A DNA stretch of 64,000 bases from Lentisphaeria bacterium (GTDB lineage Bacteria; Verrucomicrobiota; Lentisphaeria; Oligosphaerales; Oligosphaeraceae): the NCBI GenBank assembly GCA_016288215.1, contig JAEEYQ010000005.1, forward strand, positions 62,001 to 126,000. Direction: 5' to 3'. Shown here piece after piece: positions 17,781 through 26,810 of the stretch. The notes beneath the pieces were generated by a model. That model was not told the origin of the DNA. It was given only the letters and a program-made list of their open reading frames with translations, and ran no database searches. The stretch's first letter is position 1. Every line of letters begins with the position of its first letter. The translations under genes and the position numbers were made by a program.

Positions 17781-18206
17781 ATGGCAGTTAGACAGCTTTC
17801 CGTGTTTTTGGAGAATCGGGTCGGACGTTTGGCGACCATTGCGGAGTTTCTTGGGGATGCGGGCGTCAACATCGGCGCGCTGTCCGTCGCGGACACGCGG
17901 GATTTTGGCATCCTGCGGCTTTTGGTGGATGACATCGCCAAGGCGGAGCAGATTCTGAAGGCCCACGATGTGGTGTGCCACATCAACGAAGTGACGGCCA
18001 TCGAGGTGGATAACCGCCCCGGCGGGTTGGCGAAGCTGCTGAAGGCGTTGAACGCCGCGGGCGTCAACGTGGAGTACATGTATGCGGTGGCGGAGCCCAA
18101 GAGCCAGCGGCCGGTCATGATTTTCCGCTTCAGCGAGGCCAAGACGGCGTGGGAGGCGTTGGAGAAGACCGGCATGAAGATGCTGAAGGAAGAGGATTTG
18201 TTCTAA
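17781..18206 (+). CDS. Tandem ACT-domain protein
   Basis: A 141-residue small regulatory protein made of two ACT domains (about 1-68 and 70-141): SVFLENRVGRLATIAEFL begins the first and VDNRPGGLAKLLKALN the second. ACT pairs bind amino acids and control enzymes or transcription; a stand-alone pair of this size is common in Lentisphaerota and Clostridia. I moved the start to ATG at 17781 because the AAGGAG at 17765-17770 is directly against the first ATG (17772) but at good distance from the second. The tsaC gene follows after 6 bases, so the two are co-transcribed. Confidence 0.85.
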   Translation: MAVRQLSVFLENRVGRLATIAEFLGDAGVNIGALSVADTRDFGILRLLVDDIAKAEQILKAHDVVCHINEVTAIEVDNRPGGLAKLLKALNAAGVNVEYMYAVAEPKSQRPVMIFRFSEAKTAWEALEKTGMKMLKEEDLF

Positions 18207-18212
18207 GTCACG

Positions 18213-18809
18213 ATGGCGAAATGGCTTGTGGAATCGGCGAATGCCGTGGGCGAGGCGGCGGCCGTCCTGCGGAAGGGCGGCGTCATTGTCGTGCCGACGG
18301 AGACGGTGTACGGGCTGGTGGCCTTGTGGCGTGACGCGGCGGCGCGGGAGCGGATTTATCGGCTGAAACGGCGTCCCGCCGTGAAGCGGCTTCAGATGCT
18401 GGCGGCCTCGGTGGCGATGGCGGTTCGTGGAGGAATGTTGCAAGATGTTCGGCTGGAACAACTTGCAAAAGCATTCTGGCCGGGGGCCCTGACCGTGGTC
18501 GCCGCCGCACAGAGTGGTGACAGCATTGGGCTGCGCATTCCCGCCCATGATTTTGTGTTGGCGCTGCTGCGGGAGCTGGATGAGCCGTTGGCGGCGACCA
18601 GCGCGAATTTGAGCGGGGAGCCGGCGGCGGTGACAGCGGCCGAGGCCATCGTCCATCTCGATGGCGAGCCGGATCTGGTCGTGGACGGCGGAACCGTGAC
18701 GTGCACGGACGGCAATGCCTCCACCGTGGTTTCTCTGCTGGAGGAGGAGCCGGCAATCCTGCGGGAAGGACCGATTTCCCTGCCGCAGATTCGTCTGGCC
18801 CTTGCCTGA
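18213..18809 (+). CDS. tsaC: Threonylcarbamoyl-AMP synthase (TsaC/Sua5/YrdC)
   Basis: A 198-residue cytoplasmic enzyme that makes threonylcarbamoyl-adenylate for t6A modification of tRNAs reading ANN codons. The YrdC-fold marks are PTETVYGL near residue 29, a KRRPA stretch for nucleotide binding, and TSANLSGEP in the second half. It is of the short TsaC type, without the C-terminal Sua5 extension. The gene follows the ACT protein by 6 bases. A 139-base gap then leads to the FHA/GTPase operon; that gap may hold its promoter. Confidence 0.85.
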   Translation: MAKWLVESANAVGEAAAVLRKGGVIVVPTETVYGLVALWRDAAARERIYRLKRRPAVKRLQMLAASVAMAVRGGMLQDVRLEQLAKAFWPGALTVVAAAQSGDSIGLRIPAHDFVLALLRELDEPLAATSANLSGEPAAVTAAEAIVHLDGEPDLVVDGGTVTCTDGNASTVVSLLEEEPAILREGPISLPQIRLALA

Positions 18810-18948
18810 AGGGGCAGGCCGTCTCATAAACAATATGGATTTAAAACCCTCTTAAGCTCCACAGAGTCAATGGGATGAAACTGTCGGTGCTGATGGGGGC
18901 AGAGCTCCTGCTCTGAATGAATGGTTTTGGATTGGATGGGAGTTGTCG

Positions 18949-20931
18949 ATGGACATCGCCAAAGAAACTGTGACCGAATGCTATGTGCGGGTTGTGAACC
19001 GCGATGGGGAGACGCGGACCTGTCATGTCGTGCGTTTCCCCTGCACCATCGGCCGCGTGAAGGAACGGGATCTGGTCATTGAGGATCCGTCGGTCTCGTC
19101 TTTGCACGCCAGTCTGTCCGTGAATGCGGAGGGACAATTGTGCCTGGAGGACTTGGGCAGCACCAACGGCATTTACCATCACTATGTGCAAGTGCCCCAA
19201 CTGGTTATCACCCAACGGGAGGAAGTGGTCCTTGGGCAGGTCACGTTGGTCATCGCATTGACGGAGGCAGGGCTGGAGGCGACGCCCTCCGTCATCGAAA
19301 TGGCCCGGAAGGCAATGCCGACACCCCAGTCCGAGATGTCGGCGGCGGCGACCACAGCATCGGCCATGGCGTCGCCGCCTGCGCCGACGGCAAAAGAGGA
19401 AACGACGTCAAAAAGTCATAAGATATTGAAATTCAATGAGTTGTCAATTCCATCAAATCCCTTGGACGGTTCTCCGGCGGCCACCATCAGCCGACTGGTG
19501 GGCAGTGGACGCGGGGGCATCGTCTGTCCCCATTGCTGGCATCGCTTTGCGGTGGACGAATTTCTTTTCATTGCGCGTCATCAGAGTCTGGTTGGCGACC
19601 CTGTTCTGGGGCCGGAGGCGCCAATCCGCTTCATGCCCTCCCGTTTCACGCCGGAGGGAAACGCGTTGGACGCCGCCGGCATGAGCTGCCCCGACATGGC
19701 CTGCCCCCGCTGCCATCTGCGTATCCCTCAGGCCGCCAGTGAGATGCCGCCGCTGTTCCTCTCCATCGTGGGGGCGCCGGCCAGCGGAAAATCCTATTTT
19801 CTGACCAGCATGACGTGGGCGCTGCGCAGCGTCCTGCCGCGGAATTTTGCCATTGCGTTCACGGACACGGACGCGGTGAACAACCAGATTCTCAACGATT
19901 TTGAGGAGACGCTGTATCTGCATCTGGATCCCAATGAAATTGTGGGACTTCGGAAAACGGAGCTTCAGGGGGAGCTCTACAACCAGGTCCTCATCGACAA
20001 TATGCTCGTGAATTTGCCTAAGCCGTTCATGTTCACGATGATGCCGGCGGAGCACCATCCACGGTATCAGGAGGTGAAGGCGGGCATGTCTCGGACGCTG
20101 GTGCTGTATGACAATGCGGGAGAGCACTTTGAGCCAGGCATGGATCAGGCGGACAACCCGACGACGCAGCACCTGCTCCATTCGGACACCATCTTCTTCT
20201 TGTATGACCCGACAAAGGATGTCCGGTTCCGTCGACGGATTTCCGGCAGCCAGGACCCCCAAATGGAGCCGACGGCGCGGGTTCAGCGGCAGGAAATCAT
20301 TCTGACGGAGATGATTAACCGCATCAAGAAGTATTCGGGAATGAAGTCCGGCGGCAAATCCGCCCGCACGCTGCTGCTTTTGGTCTCGAAATACGATGTG
20401 TGGAAGGACCTGCTGGACATGGAGCTTCCGGAGTCCCCATGGCAATGGAACAGCGCGTGCAACACCTGCGCCTTGGATGTGGACTTGATCAAAAACGTGT
20501 CCTTTGCCGTGCGCCAGCTTTTGGAAGATGTTTGTCCGGAGGTTGTTGCGACGGCAGAGTCCTTTGCGGGGGAAGTGCTCTATCTGCCTAACAGCGCCTT
20601 GGGACACAGCCCCGAAAAGCAGGAGGATTCTGGAATGATCGGCATCCGGCCAAAGGACATCCGGCCCTTCTGGGTTTCGGTGCCCATGCTGTATTTCCTC
20701 TATGAGGGCGGCTTCATTCCATCGATTCCGGAGGAAAGCCGAGTTCGTCATCCGGAAGCGGCGGTGAGCTGCAAGCTGTCCGGCGACGTCTATTTTGTCA
20801 CGCTTCCGGGGCGTCCCATGCCCGTGCAGGTTCCGGTTTTCTTTGCGGGTTATCAGCTACGCCTGCCTGGAACGGACTTGTGGTTCACCGTCCCGCCCGT
20901 GAAAACGGCCCCAAACATGGCGGAAACTTGA
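18949..20931 (+). CDS. FHA domain-zinc knuckle-GTPase fusion (double-GTPase-2-like)
   Basis: A 660-residue cytoplasmic protein. Residues about 12-95 form an FHA domain (TIGRVKERDLVI, SSLHASL, DLGSTNGIY), which binds phosphothreonine. A Ala/Thr/Pro linker follows, then paired Cys motifs CPHC (about 193-196) and CPRC (about 250-253) that could hold zinc. The rest is a P-loop GTPase-like domain with GAPASGKS (275-282), a DxxG-like DNAGEHFE (about 388) and an NKxD-like SKYD (about 480). The overall pattern recalls the DO-GTPase2 family described with GAP1 proteins in bacterial conflict systems; that name is from memory. The start at 18949 is set by GGGAG six bases upstream. The stop is one base before the next gene, so they are translationally close. 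Confidence 0.75.
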   Translation: MDIAKETVTECYVRVVNRDGETRTCHVVRFPCTIGRVKERDLVIEDPSVSSLHASLSVNAEGQLCLEDLGSTNGIYHHYVQVPQLVITQREEVVLGQVTLVIALTEAGLEATPSVIEMARKAMPTPQSEMSAAATTASAMASPPAPTAKEETTSKSHKILKFNELSIPSNPLDGSPAATISRLVGSGRGGIVCPHCWHRFAVDEFLFIARHQSLVGDPVLGPEAPIRFMPSRFTPEGNALDAAGMSCPDMACPRCHLRIPQAASEMPPLFLSIVGAPASGKSYFLTSMTWALRSVLPRNFAIAFTDTDAVNNQILNDFEETLYLHLDPNEIVGLRKTELQGELYNQVLIDNMLVNLPKPFMFTMMPAEHHPRYQEVKAGMSRTLVLYDNAGEHFEPGMDQADNPTTQHLLHSDTIFFLYDPTKDVRFRRRISGSQDPQMEPTARVQRQEIILTEMINRIKKYSGMKSGGKSARTLLLLVSKYDVWKDLLDMELPESPWQWNSACNTCALDVDLIKNVSFAVRQLLEDVCPEVVATAESFAGEVLYLPNSALGHSPEKQEDSGMIGIRPKDIRPFWVSVPMLYFLYEGGFIPSIPEESRVRHPEAAVSCKLSGDVYFVTLPGRPMPVQVPVFFAGYQLRLPGTDLWFTVPPVKTAPNMAET

Positions 20932-20932
20932 C

Positions 20933-21871
20933 ATGGCCTATGAACTGATCTACACATCATCGGAGCGTGGACTGCGGCCGGGGACCAGCGGGTTCTGCAC
21001 GGTGGCCTACACGAAAGGGCTTCCCGCTCAGAAGATTCCGCTTCTGGAAGCGTTGAGCGGCTATCGCAATGCCTATGCATTTCAGGAGGGGAAGAGCGGG
21101 CAGGAGCCGGTTTCGTGGTGCCATTACCGCAGTCCGCTGTTTGGGCGGGAGGTCAGTGTCCTCTCCCGCATCAGCGCGGCCGGAGCCGACCACACGGGGC
21201 GGTCGAACAAACTGGCCCATCATATTCTTGTGGGGGAGTCGGAACGAGTGGCGGGAGGGCCGGCTTGGGTGAGCCTTCAGCCCGGCTTCTTTCGAGAGAC
21301 ATGGAACGAGGAGCCGCATTGCTTCAATGAACCTAAGTTCCTCCCTTCCGGGGACTTCGGTGATTGCAGGGCGCGCTGTTGGGAGGCACTGACAGGAGAC
21401 GGCGGCCATGCGGCGCTGTTGGCGGAGAATGTCAACGGCGACGATGGCCGGGTGGTGGTGTTGCTCTTTGAGCCGGGCATGGACATGCTTCCTCTAATTG
21501 GAGAGGCGATGGCGCTGCTTCCGTGGCATGTCCGCTGGCGCGTGACCTACAATACCTATTTCACGGCGTTGCCGGCGGGCATGCTGTGCACATGGCGATG
21601 CTGTCTGGCAGGCTCTGACGCGGCACGGGAAGCCAGACGGAACCCCCGCGCCATGGTCATCGACCTGACGTCGCCGCTGCCGCCGGTGGAAGACACTCCC
21701 ATGGCCGCGCTGGCCCGAGAGGGGCGGCGGAATGGCCAAAAGGAGCTGCAGAGCGTCTCGCTGACTTTGGAAGAGCCGATGACGGCGCCTCCGCCGCCGC
21801 AGCGTCTGTCGTTGCGGTCGGAGAGCCGTGAAATCAATATGCTGACCTTGAAACCTCGTCAATATCGATGA
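20933..21871 (+). CDS. GTPase-associated protein, GAP1-N2-like
   Basis: A 312-residue cytoplasmic protein whose N-terminal 230 residues match my recollection of GAP1-N2: the opening YTSSERGLRPGTSGFCTVA, a TGRSNKLAHHIL segment, and AMALLPWHVRWRVTYNTYF later. These domains occur beside double-GTPase genes and are thought to act with them; the function is unproven. The last 70 residues are Pro/Arg-rich and look disordered. It overlaps almost directly with the FHA-GTPase gene (one base between) and is followed by the 1023-residue membrane protein after 24 bases, so these three are one operon. Confidence 0.7.
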   Translation: MAYELIYTSSERGLRPGTSGFCTVAYTKGLPAQKIPLLEALSGYRNAYAFQEGKSGQEPVSWCHYRSPLFGREVSVLSRISAAGADHTGRSNKLAHHILVGESERVAGGPAWVSLQPGFFRETWNEEPHCFNEPKFLPSGDFGDCRARCWEALTGDGGHAALLAENVNGDDGRVVVLLFEPGMDMLPLIGEAMALLPWHVRWRVTYNTYFTALPAGMLCTWRCCLAGSDAAREARRNPRAMVIDLTSPLPPVEDTPMAALAREGRRNGQKELQSVSLTLEEPMTAPPPPQRLSLRSESREINMLTLKPRQYR

Positions 21872-21895
21872 GCCAGTTGGGCCGACAGGTGGAAT

Positions 21896-24800
21896 ATGAC
21901 TTCAGAACAACATGTCATTCAACAAATTGAGCAATTGCTGAAAGGCAATCAGATTGAACGGACGTCTCAGGTTCTCGGTTTGGCGGAGGAGCTGGCCGAA
22001 ATCAGCCGGACGGCTCTGGAGCGTCTGACGCGCTGCATGGACTATTTGGACCGCGGCATGCGCTCCGAGGCGGTCCATGAGGCACAGACGCCGACGGAAC
22101 TGCTCACGTTGGCACGACTGCTGAATTTTGGCGGCGCACGGAAATGGGGCAATGTCTGTGCTGACATGCAGATGCCGACGCCGGTCACCCTTCCTGAAGA
22201 GCAGGTCTCGCGATTGGCGGAGGCCTGTGCAAAGGAGGAAGAACTGGAGCCACTGCTGAAGGAATACCGCCGTCATGTCTATCAGGGGAATCATGAGGAC
22301 TGCATTCGGGTTCTGCGGGAGCTGATGGCGAAGGATCCGGACAACCCTGTGTGGCGGCAGAACATTCAGCCGTTGGAGGAAAAGCAGATGGGCGTCTGGC
22401 TGGAGATGGCTCAGGATGCCCTGATGCGCAATGACAAGGCGGAGCTGAAGCGCGTCTATGCGGAGCTGACCAATCCCCTCCGCATTGCCAAACCGCCGGA
22501 ACATCTGATTCGACGCATGCGGGATGCCCTGCTGGAGGAGCAGGCCGACGACCTGCTGGCGTCGGCGGAGGAGCTGCTCCAGCGGCTGCCTCAACGGCTG
22601 TCTGACCTCTCCGACGACGAATTGACCATGGTGGACGGCCAGATGGAGCGAATTGCCGCGGACAAGGCGTTTCTCCGTCAGCCGGATCATTGGGCCATGC
22701 GACGGGCGGAGGTGCGAGATGAAATGGGCCTCCGTTCCATGCGGCGGCGGAAGCATGAGCAGTTCGACGAGGCGGTGAATGCCCTTCAGGAGACGTTGAG
22801 CCAGGAGCCGCTTGACGAGCTGGCCATCACAAAAAAATGGGAAGCGGTGGAGTCCTATGGGTTCCCTGTGTCCGATGTGCTGGCGCGGCAGCTGGAGAAG
22901 CGTCTGGCCGAAATCGCCACGCTGCGGCGACGTCGGCTGCTTCAGAAGACCTTGACGGCGCTGGCCCTTGTGCTGTTGGTCGCGCTGCTTTCGGTGGGGA
23001 CGTGGCTTTTAAAGGCTAAGCACATGAAGGAGAAGGACATGCTTGCCGTCATGCATGAGATGTTGACGGAAAAGAAGACGGCGGAGCTGGAAAGCTATCT
23101 TGAGACGTTGGCGAGGCAGAATCCACGCTTTGCGGCCAGTCCAGATGTGGAGGGAATCCGCCGTGAATTCAAGGAGATGAAGGTGGCGGCGGAAAAGCTG
23201 CAGGAGAGCCGGAATCGCCTGTGGAGTCGACTGGAGCGCATCCGGAAGGATGGATATCAAGGGGCGACGGAGGGGGATATTGAGGTGCTGCTGAGCCAGA
23301 TGACGGATGCCGCGTCGGGGGACGGGACTCTGGAACAGGCCGTGGAGCGGTGGCGCGACGGCTGGCAGACCCATCTCCGCAAAGGCAAGGAGAGCGCGGC
23401 GGAACTGCTGCAGAATGCGGTGTCGGAGATTCGCAACGCATTGTCTGCTCGCGAGGACGATGACAAACGGCGACGTCTTTATCGGAATCTGGATGACGAA
23501 TGGAAGCGAATGACGGAATGCAGAACGCTGCTTCTGTCTACGGCAGAACAACTTAAAGCAGCAGGTCAGACAACGGCCCCTGAGTTGAAGGAGCTGGACG
23601 AGGCCTTGACCATCTGGAAAAATGACTTGGAGACGCAACGGCAGCGGAATAAGGAGACGGAGGCCGCGCGGGCCGCCGCCGTCAAAGAACTGCAGGCGGT
23701 TCTTTCGGAAGACATGGAACGGTATCTCGCTGCGCTCCAGAAGTTTGTGGATGTGGATCCCGAAGCGCCGACGGCGACGGACTATCGGCGGGTTCTGGAG
23801 CATCGGGACGAGTTGCTGCAGGCCGTGGCCTTGCAGCATGTGGTCATCAATGGCCTCCCGCCGGACGAGGCGACTCGAACAAGACTTGCAAGTATCTGTG
23901 AATCAACAACTTCTAAAGGTTCCATTTGGGCGAAGGATGCCATGCGGGCCCTTGCCATCGCGGAGGGGGAGGCCAAAAGCCGTGAGAAGCTGATGCAGCT
24001 TTTGGTGGAGAATCCGGACATGATGAGCGTGTGCTCATGGCGGTATCGCCCTAAAGGGGAAGGGGAATGGCAGACTCTCTACATGCCCAAACCCCTTCGA
24101 GAGGGAAAGACGTTGGGCAAGGACGGAACAGAATATGCGTTCTATTTCGGGACGGTCTACTACAGCCTGGATGGAGGCGCTCCTGTGCAAGCCCATACCA
24201 GTAAGGTGTTTCCAGAACGCTTTTCTTTGGAGTTCTATGACATAGAGGCGAAATTGCAGCCGCAGGCCGCGCTTTGCGAACATTCCCGCTTCCTCTATGA
24301 TGCCATCGCGAAACTGCCGGGGGTGCCAGATGTGTCGGACTACATGGTTCAGATGATCGCCCAACTCCAGAAGGCCGACGAGATGGCATGGGTGCCGAGG
24401 GCCTGGCTGGTCAAACGGATTCTGAACATTCTTGAGGAATGCTTTCGCCATGAGTTTCCCGAATGCGGCCGCTGGACGGAAATCATCAATGCGGTGGACA
24501 CGAATGTCCCCTGGATGAATCATCGGGATTCGGCGACTTTGGGGGCAGTGGCCGCCGCTCAGGAGGCTTTCGCGCAACTGCCGGACATGAACGCCTATGG
24601 AGGGCGTGTGCGGCTGTGCAACAAGGTGTTGGCGGAGACGCTGAGCCGTTCTCTGCACGGAGTTGGCGCCCTGTTGGCGAATGAGAAGGGGGAGCTGACG
24701 TTATATCCGGACAATCTGCCTTCAGGCATGGAGTTGTGGGTCATGTCCACCGTGCAGGGGCAGGCGGAGCCCGTCTTTAAGATATTGCGTTTCAAGGGCG

Positions 24801-24967
24801 ACCGCACATTGCAGACGACAGTTCTTCGAGAATGTCCGGCAGGGCTGCCGGTTTTGGCGCCCGAAACGGGACGGGAGGCGACGGGACAGATTGACCGTAT
24901 GGGCCTGCGGGAGCATCACCGCGCGGCGCTGAATCGGCCGTCCTCCTGGCCCGTCAATGGATGGTAA
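21896..24967 (+). CDS. Large single-pass membrane protein with coiled-coil arms
   Basis: A 1023-residue protein not recognised as a named family. Residues 1-345 are strongly helical and charged, with TPR-like pieces (RRHVYQGNHEDCIRVLREL, MAKDPDNPVW), expected in the cytoplasm. One membrane helix lies at about 348-372 (LTALALVLLVALLSVGTWLL) after an Arg-rich stretch, fitting an N-in orientation. The remaining 650 residues, expected in the periplasm, are mostly helical and coiled-coil, with a beta-rich segment at about 715-790 and an odd C-terminal domain. Because it lies between the GTPase pair and the PilM-like gene, it could link cytoplasmic GTPase signalling to the envelope machine. AGGTGG precedes the start. 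Confidence 0.7.
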   Translation: MTSEQHVIQQIEQLLKGNQIERTSQVLGLAEELAEISRTALERLTRCMDYLDRGMRSEAVHEAQTPTELLTLARLLNFGGARKWGNVCADMQMPTPVTLPEEQVSRLAEACAKEEELEPLLKEYRRHVYQGNHEDCIRVLRELMAKDPDNPVWRQNIQPLEEKQMGVWLEMAQDALMRNDKAELKRVYAELTNPLRIAKPPEHLIRRMRDALLEEQADDLLASAEELLQRLPQRLSDLSDDELTMVDGQMERIAADKAFLRQPDHWAMRRAEVRDEMGLRSMRRRKHEQFDEAVNALQETLSQEPLDELAITKKWEAVESYGFPVSDVLARQLEKRLAEIATLRRRRLLQKTLTALALVLLVALLSVGTWLLKAKHMKEKDMLAVMHEMLTEKKTAELESYLETLARQNPRFAASPDVEGIRREFKEMKVAAEKLQESRNRLWSRLERIRKDGYQGATEGDIEVLLSQMTDAASGDGTLEQAVERWRDGWQTHLRKGKESAAELLQNAVSEIRNALSAREDDDKRRRLYRNLDDEWKRMTECRTLLLSTAEQLKAAGQTTAPELKELDEALTIWKNDLETQRQRNKETEAARAAAVKELQAVLSEDMERYLAALQKFVDVDPEAPTATDYRRVLEHRDELLQAVALQHVVINGLPPDEATRTRLASICESTTSKGSIWAKDAMRALAIAEGEAKSREKLMQLLVENPDMMSVCSWRYRPKGEGEWQTLYMPKPLREGKTLGKDGTEYAFYFGTVYYSLDGGAPVQAHTSKVFPERFSLEFYDIEAKLQPQAALCEHSRFLYDAIAKLPGVPDVSDYMVQMIAQLQKADEMAWVPRAWLVKRILNILEECFRHEFPECGRWTEIINAVDTNVPWMNHRDSATLGAVAAAQEAFAQLPDMNAYGGRVRLCNKVLAETLSRSLHGVGALLANEKGELTLYPDNLPSGMELWVMSTVQGQAEPVFKILRFKGDRTLQTTVLRECPAGLPVLAPETGREATGQIDRMGLREHHRAALNRPSSWPVNGW

Positions 24968-25036
24968 GGGAAGCGGGGCCGAATGAGGGGCATCTATGTA
25001 TAAATGCTTCTTGTTCAGCATGTTGGAGATATTCAT

Positions 25037-26809
25037 ATGGGGATTCACGGCAAATCATATCGAATAGGGCTGGAAATCGGCTCCACCGTCATTCGAGCGG
25101 CTGTCCTTTCGCAGCAGGGGCGGGAGTTTAGTGTCCGTTCCTATCTGACGTTGAATCTGGAGGATGAAGGGGTCCTTTCCGAGGAGAGCGTGGAACAAAC
25201 CATTGCCCAATGGCTTGCGCAGCAGGGATTGGGCACGGCGCGGCTGGCTATCGGCATCCCCCAATACATGGCCACGATGGTTCTCAAGAACCTGCCGCCT
25301 TGCACGGGGCGGAAGCTCCAGAAGATGGTGGAGATCGAGACCAGCCAGCTGGCGGGACTTTCGGATGAGCCGTTCCTGTGGGACTATTGCCCTATGAAGG
25401 GGACGGAGGCGCAGGAACATCCCGTGCTGATTGGATGTTGCCGCTGGGGAATCGTTGAACAGCAGATCGCACAGTGGCAGTCGACGGAAATGACGGTGGC
25501 AGATTTTGCCATGAATGGAATCGCCATGCTCAACGTCTTTTTGAAAATCCATGGCCGTGATGTGGGAAAGGATGATGTCACGATTCTGTTGAACCTTGAG
25601 CAAGAGGCAGTTACGTTGATGATTCTGGCTGACGGCTTGCCGGTCTATTGCAGCTGTCTGCTTCCTCTCGGAGAACGGTTGGAGCAGGCTTGCCGCCAGA
25701 AGCGCGTCGGTGCGACGTTGAAGACCGTGAATGTGTTGGACGAGCCGGCCGATTCGCCCGTGAGCATGGTGCTGGAGGCGTTGGACAATGACATTCAGGA
25801 GGCCGTTGGAAACTGGCGGGACCAGGAGGGCAATCCCTTCGCCCAAAGGCCTGTGGACAGAATCGCCATTTGCGGTGGTTGTTGCAAGGTGCATGGGCTT
25901 GTGGAATGGCTGGAACGGCGGCTGGAATGTCCGATTTCCCAATTTGGTCCCAAAGTGGAAGGTGTTGTCAGTCCGGAATATGCAGTGGCGTATGGACTTG
26001 GCCTGCAGGCGGCGGAGGACGTTGCGCTGCCCATCAGTCTGGTGCCGCCGGAATGGCGTTGGTGGCGTACCCGCCAGAAGCGCTGGCCATGGCTGGCGGC
26101 CGCCGTGCTGATTTTGGTCTTTGCCATGTCGTGTGGTCAGGGGTTGTGGTTTGGGCGTCTTCGGGAGGAACGGCGTCAGCTGGAGGCACGGGAACAGGTT
26201 TTGGCGGAATGCAGCCGGCTGATTCCTGAAATCCAGAAGAGCCAGAAGACATTGGCGCGGTTGGAGTCTGAGATGAGTCCGTTGGTGTCCGCCACCTTGA
26301 CGAACCAGCGGCTTCTGACGGTGTTGTCAGCGGCGGAGCATGCTGTGGGACCGAAGGATTTTCTTGTGTATCTAGGGGATGCGGAAAGCTTCCATTTGGG
26401 AAAAAAGACGAATGAACAGCAGGAGTCTGCGGCTCCTGTGCGGAGTCGAGGGACCCGACGGGAGAGCATGGGAATCTTCGGAAAGAAGGGTGTCCAGACC
26501 GATGGAGCAGGGGACAAACCATCGTCGGAAATTTCGCAAATCTCTGAGGGAGAATTTATTGCGGCAGGATATGCAGCGGGGGGCTCCGGCAACATCTATG
26601 ATTCCATTCGGAAGATTATCGAAGGACTTGAACAGGAGCCGGACATTGCGGGATGCGACATTGTTTCTGGTACGGAAAGTGCTGGAAGGGAAGATATTTA
26701 CGCGCTGTGGCTGCCTTATCTTGAGAAGAAGCAGCTTCAGGAGAAATTCATGCGCTTCTGCATTCGGGTTCCCTTTGTGAATGAGACATCGGGGGAGGGG
26801 AGGCGGTGA
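25037..26809 (+). CDS. PilM-like ATPase fused to PilN-like membrane protein
   Basis: A 590-residue protein. Residues 6-330 form an actin-like PilM domain: LEIGSTVIRAAVL at the start, a GIPQYMATMVLKNLP segment, and LPLGERLEQACR and ICGGCCKVHGLVEWLER in the second half. At about 352-374 is a membrane helix (WPWLAAAVLILVFAM), followed by a coiled coil and a periplasmic PilN-like domain (LLTVLSAAEHAVGPKDFLVY). In most bacteria PilM and PilN are separate; here they share one reading frame. PilM/PilN form the cytoplasmic face of the type IV pilus or type II secretion platform. The start at 25037 has GGAG eight bases upstream. The stop is one base before the PilO-like gene. Confidence 0.8.
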   Translation: MGIHGKSYRIGLEIGSTVIRAAVLSQQGREFSVRSYLTLNLEDEGVLSEESVEQTIAQWLAQQGLGTARLAIGIPQYMATMVLKNLPPCTGRKLQKMVEIETSQLAGLSDEPFLWDYCPMKGTEAQEHPVLIGCCRWGIVEQQIAQWQSTEMTVADFAMNGIAMLNVFLKIHGRDVGKDDVTILLNLEQEAVTLMILADGLPVYCSCLLPLGERLEQACRQKRVGATLKTVNVLDEPADSPVSMVLEALDNDIQEAVGNWRDQEGNPFAQRPVDRIAICGGCCKVHGLVEWLERRLECPISQFGPKVEGVVSPEYAVAYGLGLQAAEDVALPISLVPPEWRWWRTRQKRWPWLAAAVLILVFAMSCGQGLWFGRLREERRQLEAREQVLAECSRLIPEIQKSQKTLARLESEMSPLVSATLTNQRLLTVLSAAEHAVGPKDFLVYLGDAESFHLGKKTNEQQESAAPVRSRGTRRESMGIFGKKGVQTDGAGDKPSSEISQISEGEFIAAGYAAGGSGNIYDSIRKIIEGLEQEPDIAGCDIVSGTESAGREDIYALWLPYLEKKQLQEKFMRFCIRVPFVNETSGEGRR

Positions 26810-26810
26810 T

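Noticed and set aside
17484-18833. 449-codon minus-strand open frame across the ACT and tsaC genes
   Set aside because: Arg/His/Pro-rich shadow; the plus strand has two clear protein families there.
19453-20751. 432-codon minus-strand open frame antisense to the FHA-GTPase gene
   Set aside because: Arg/His-rich shadow without motif.
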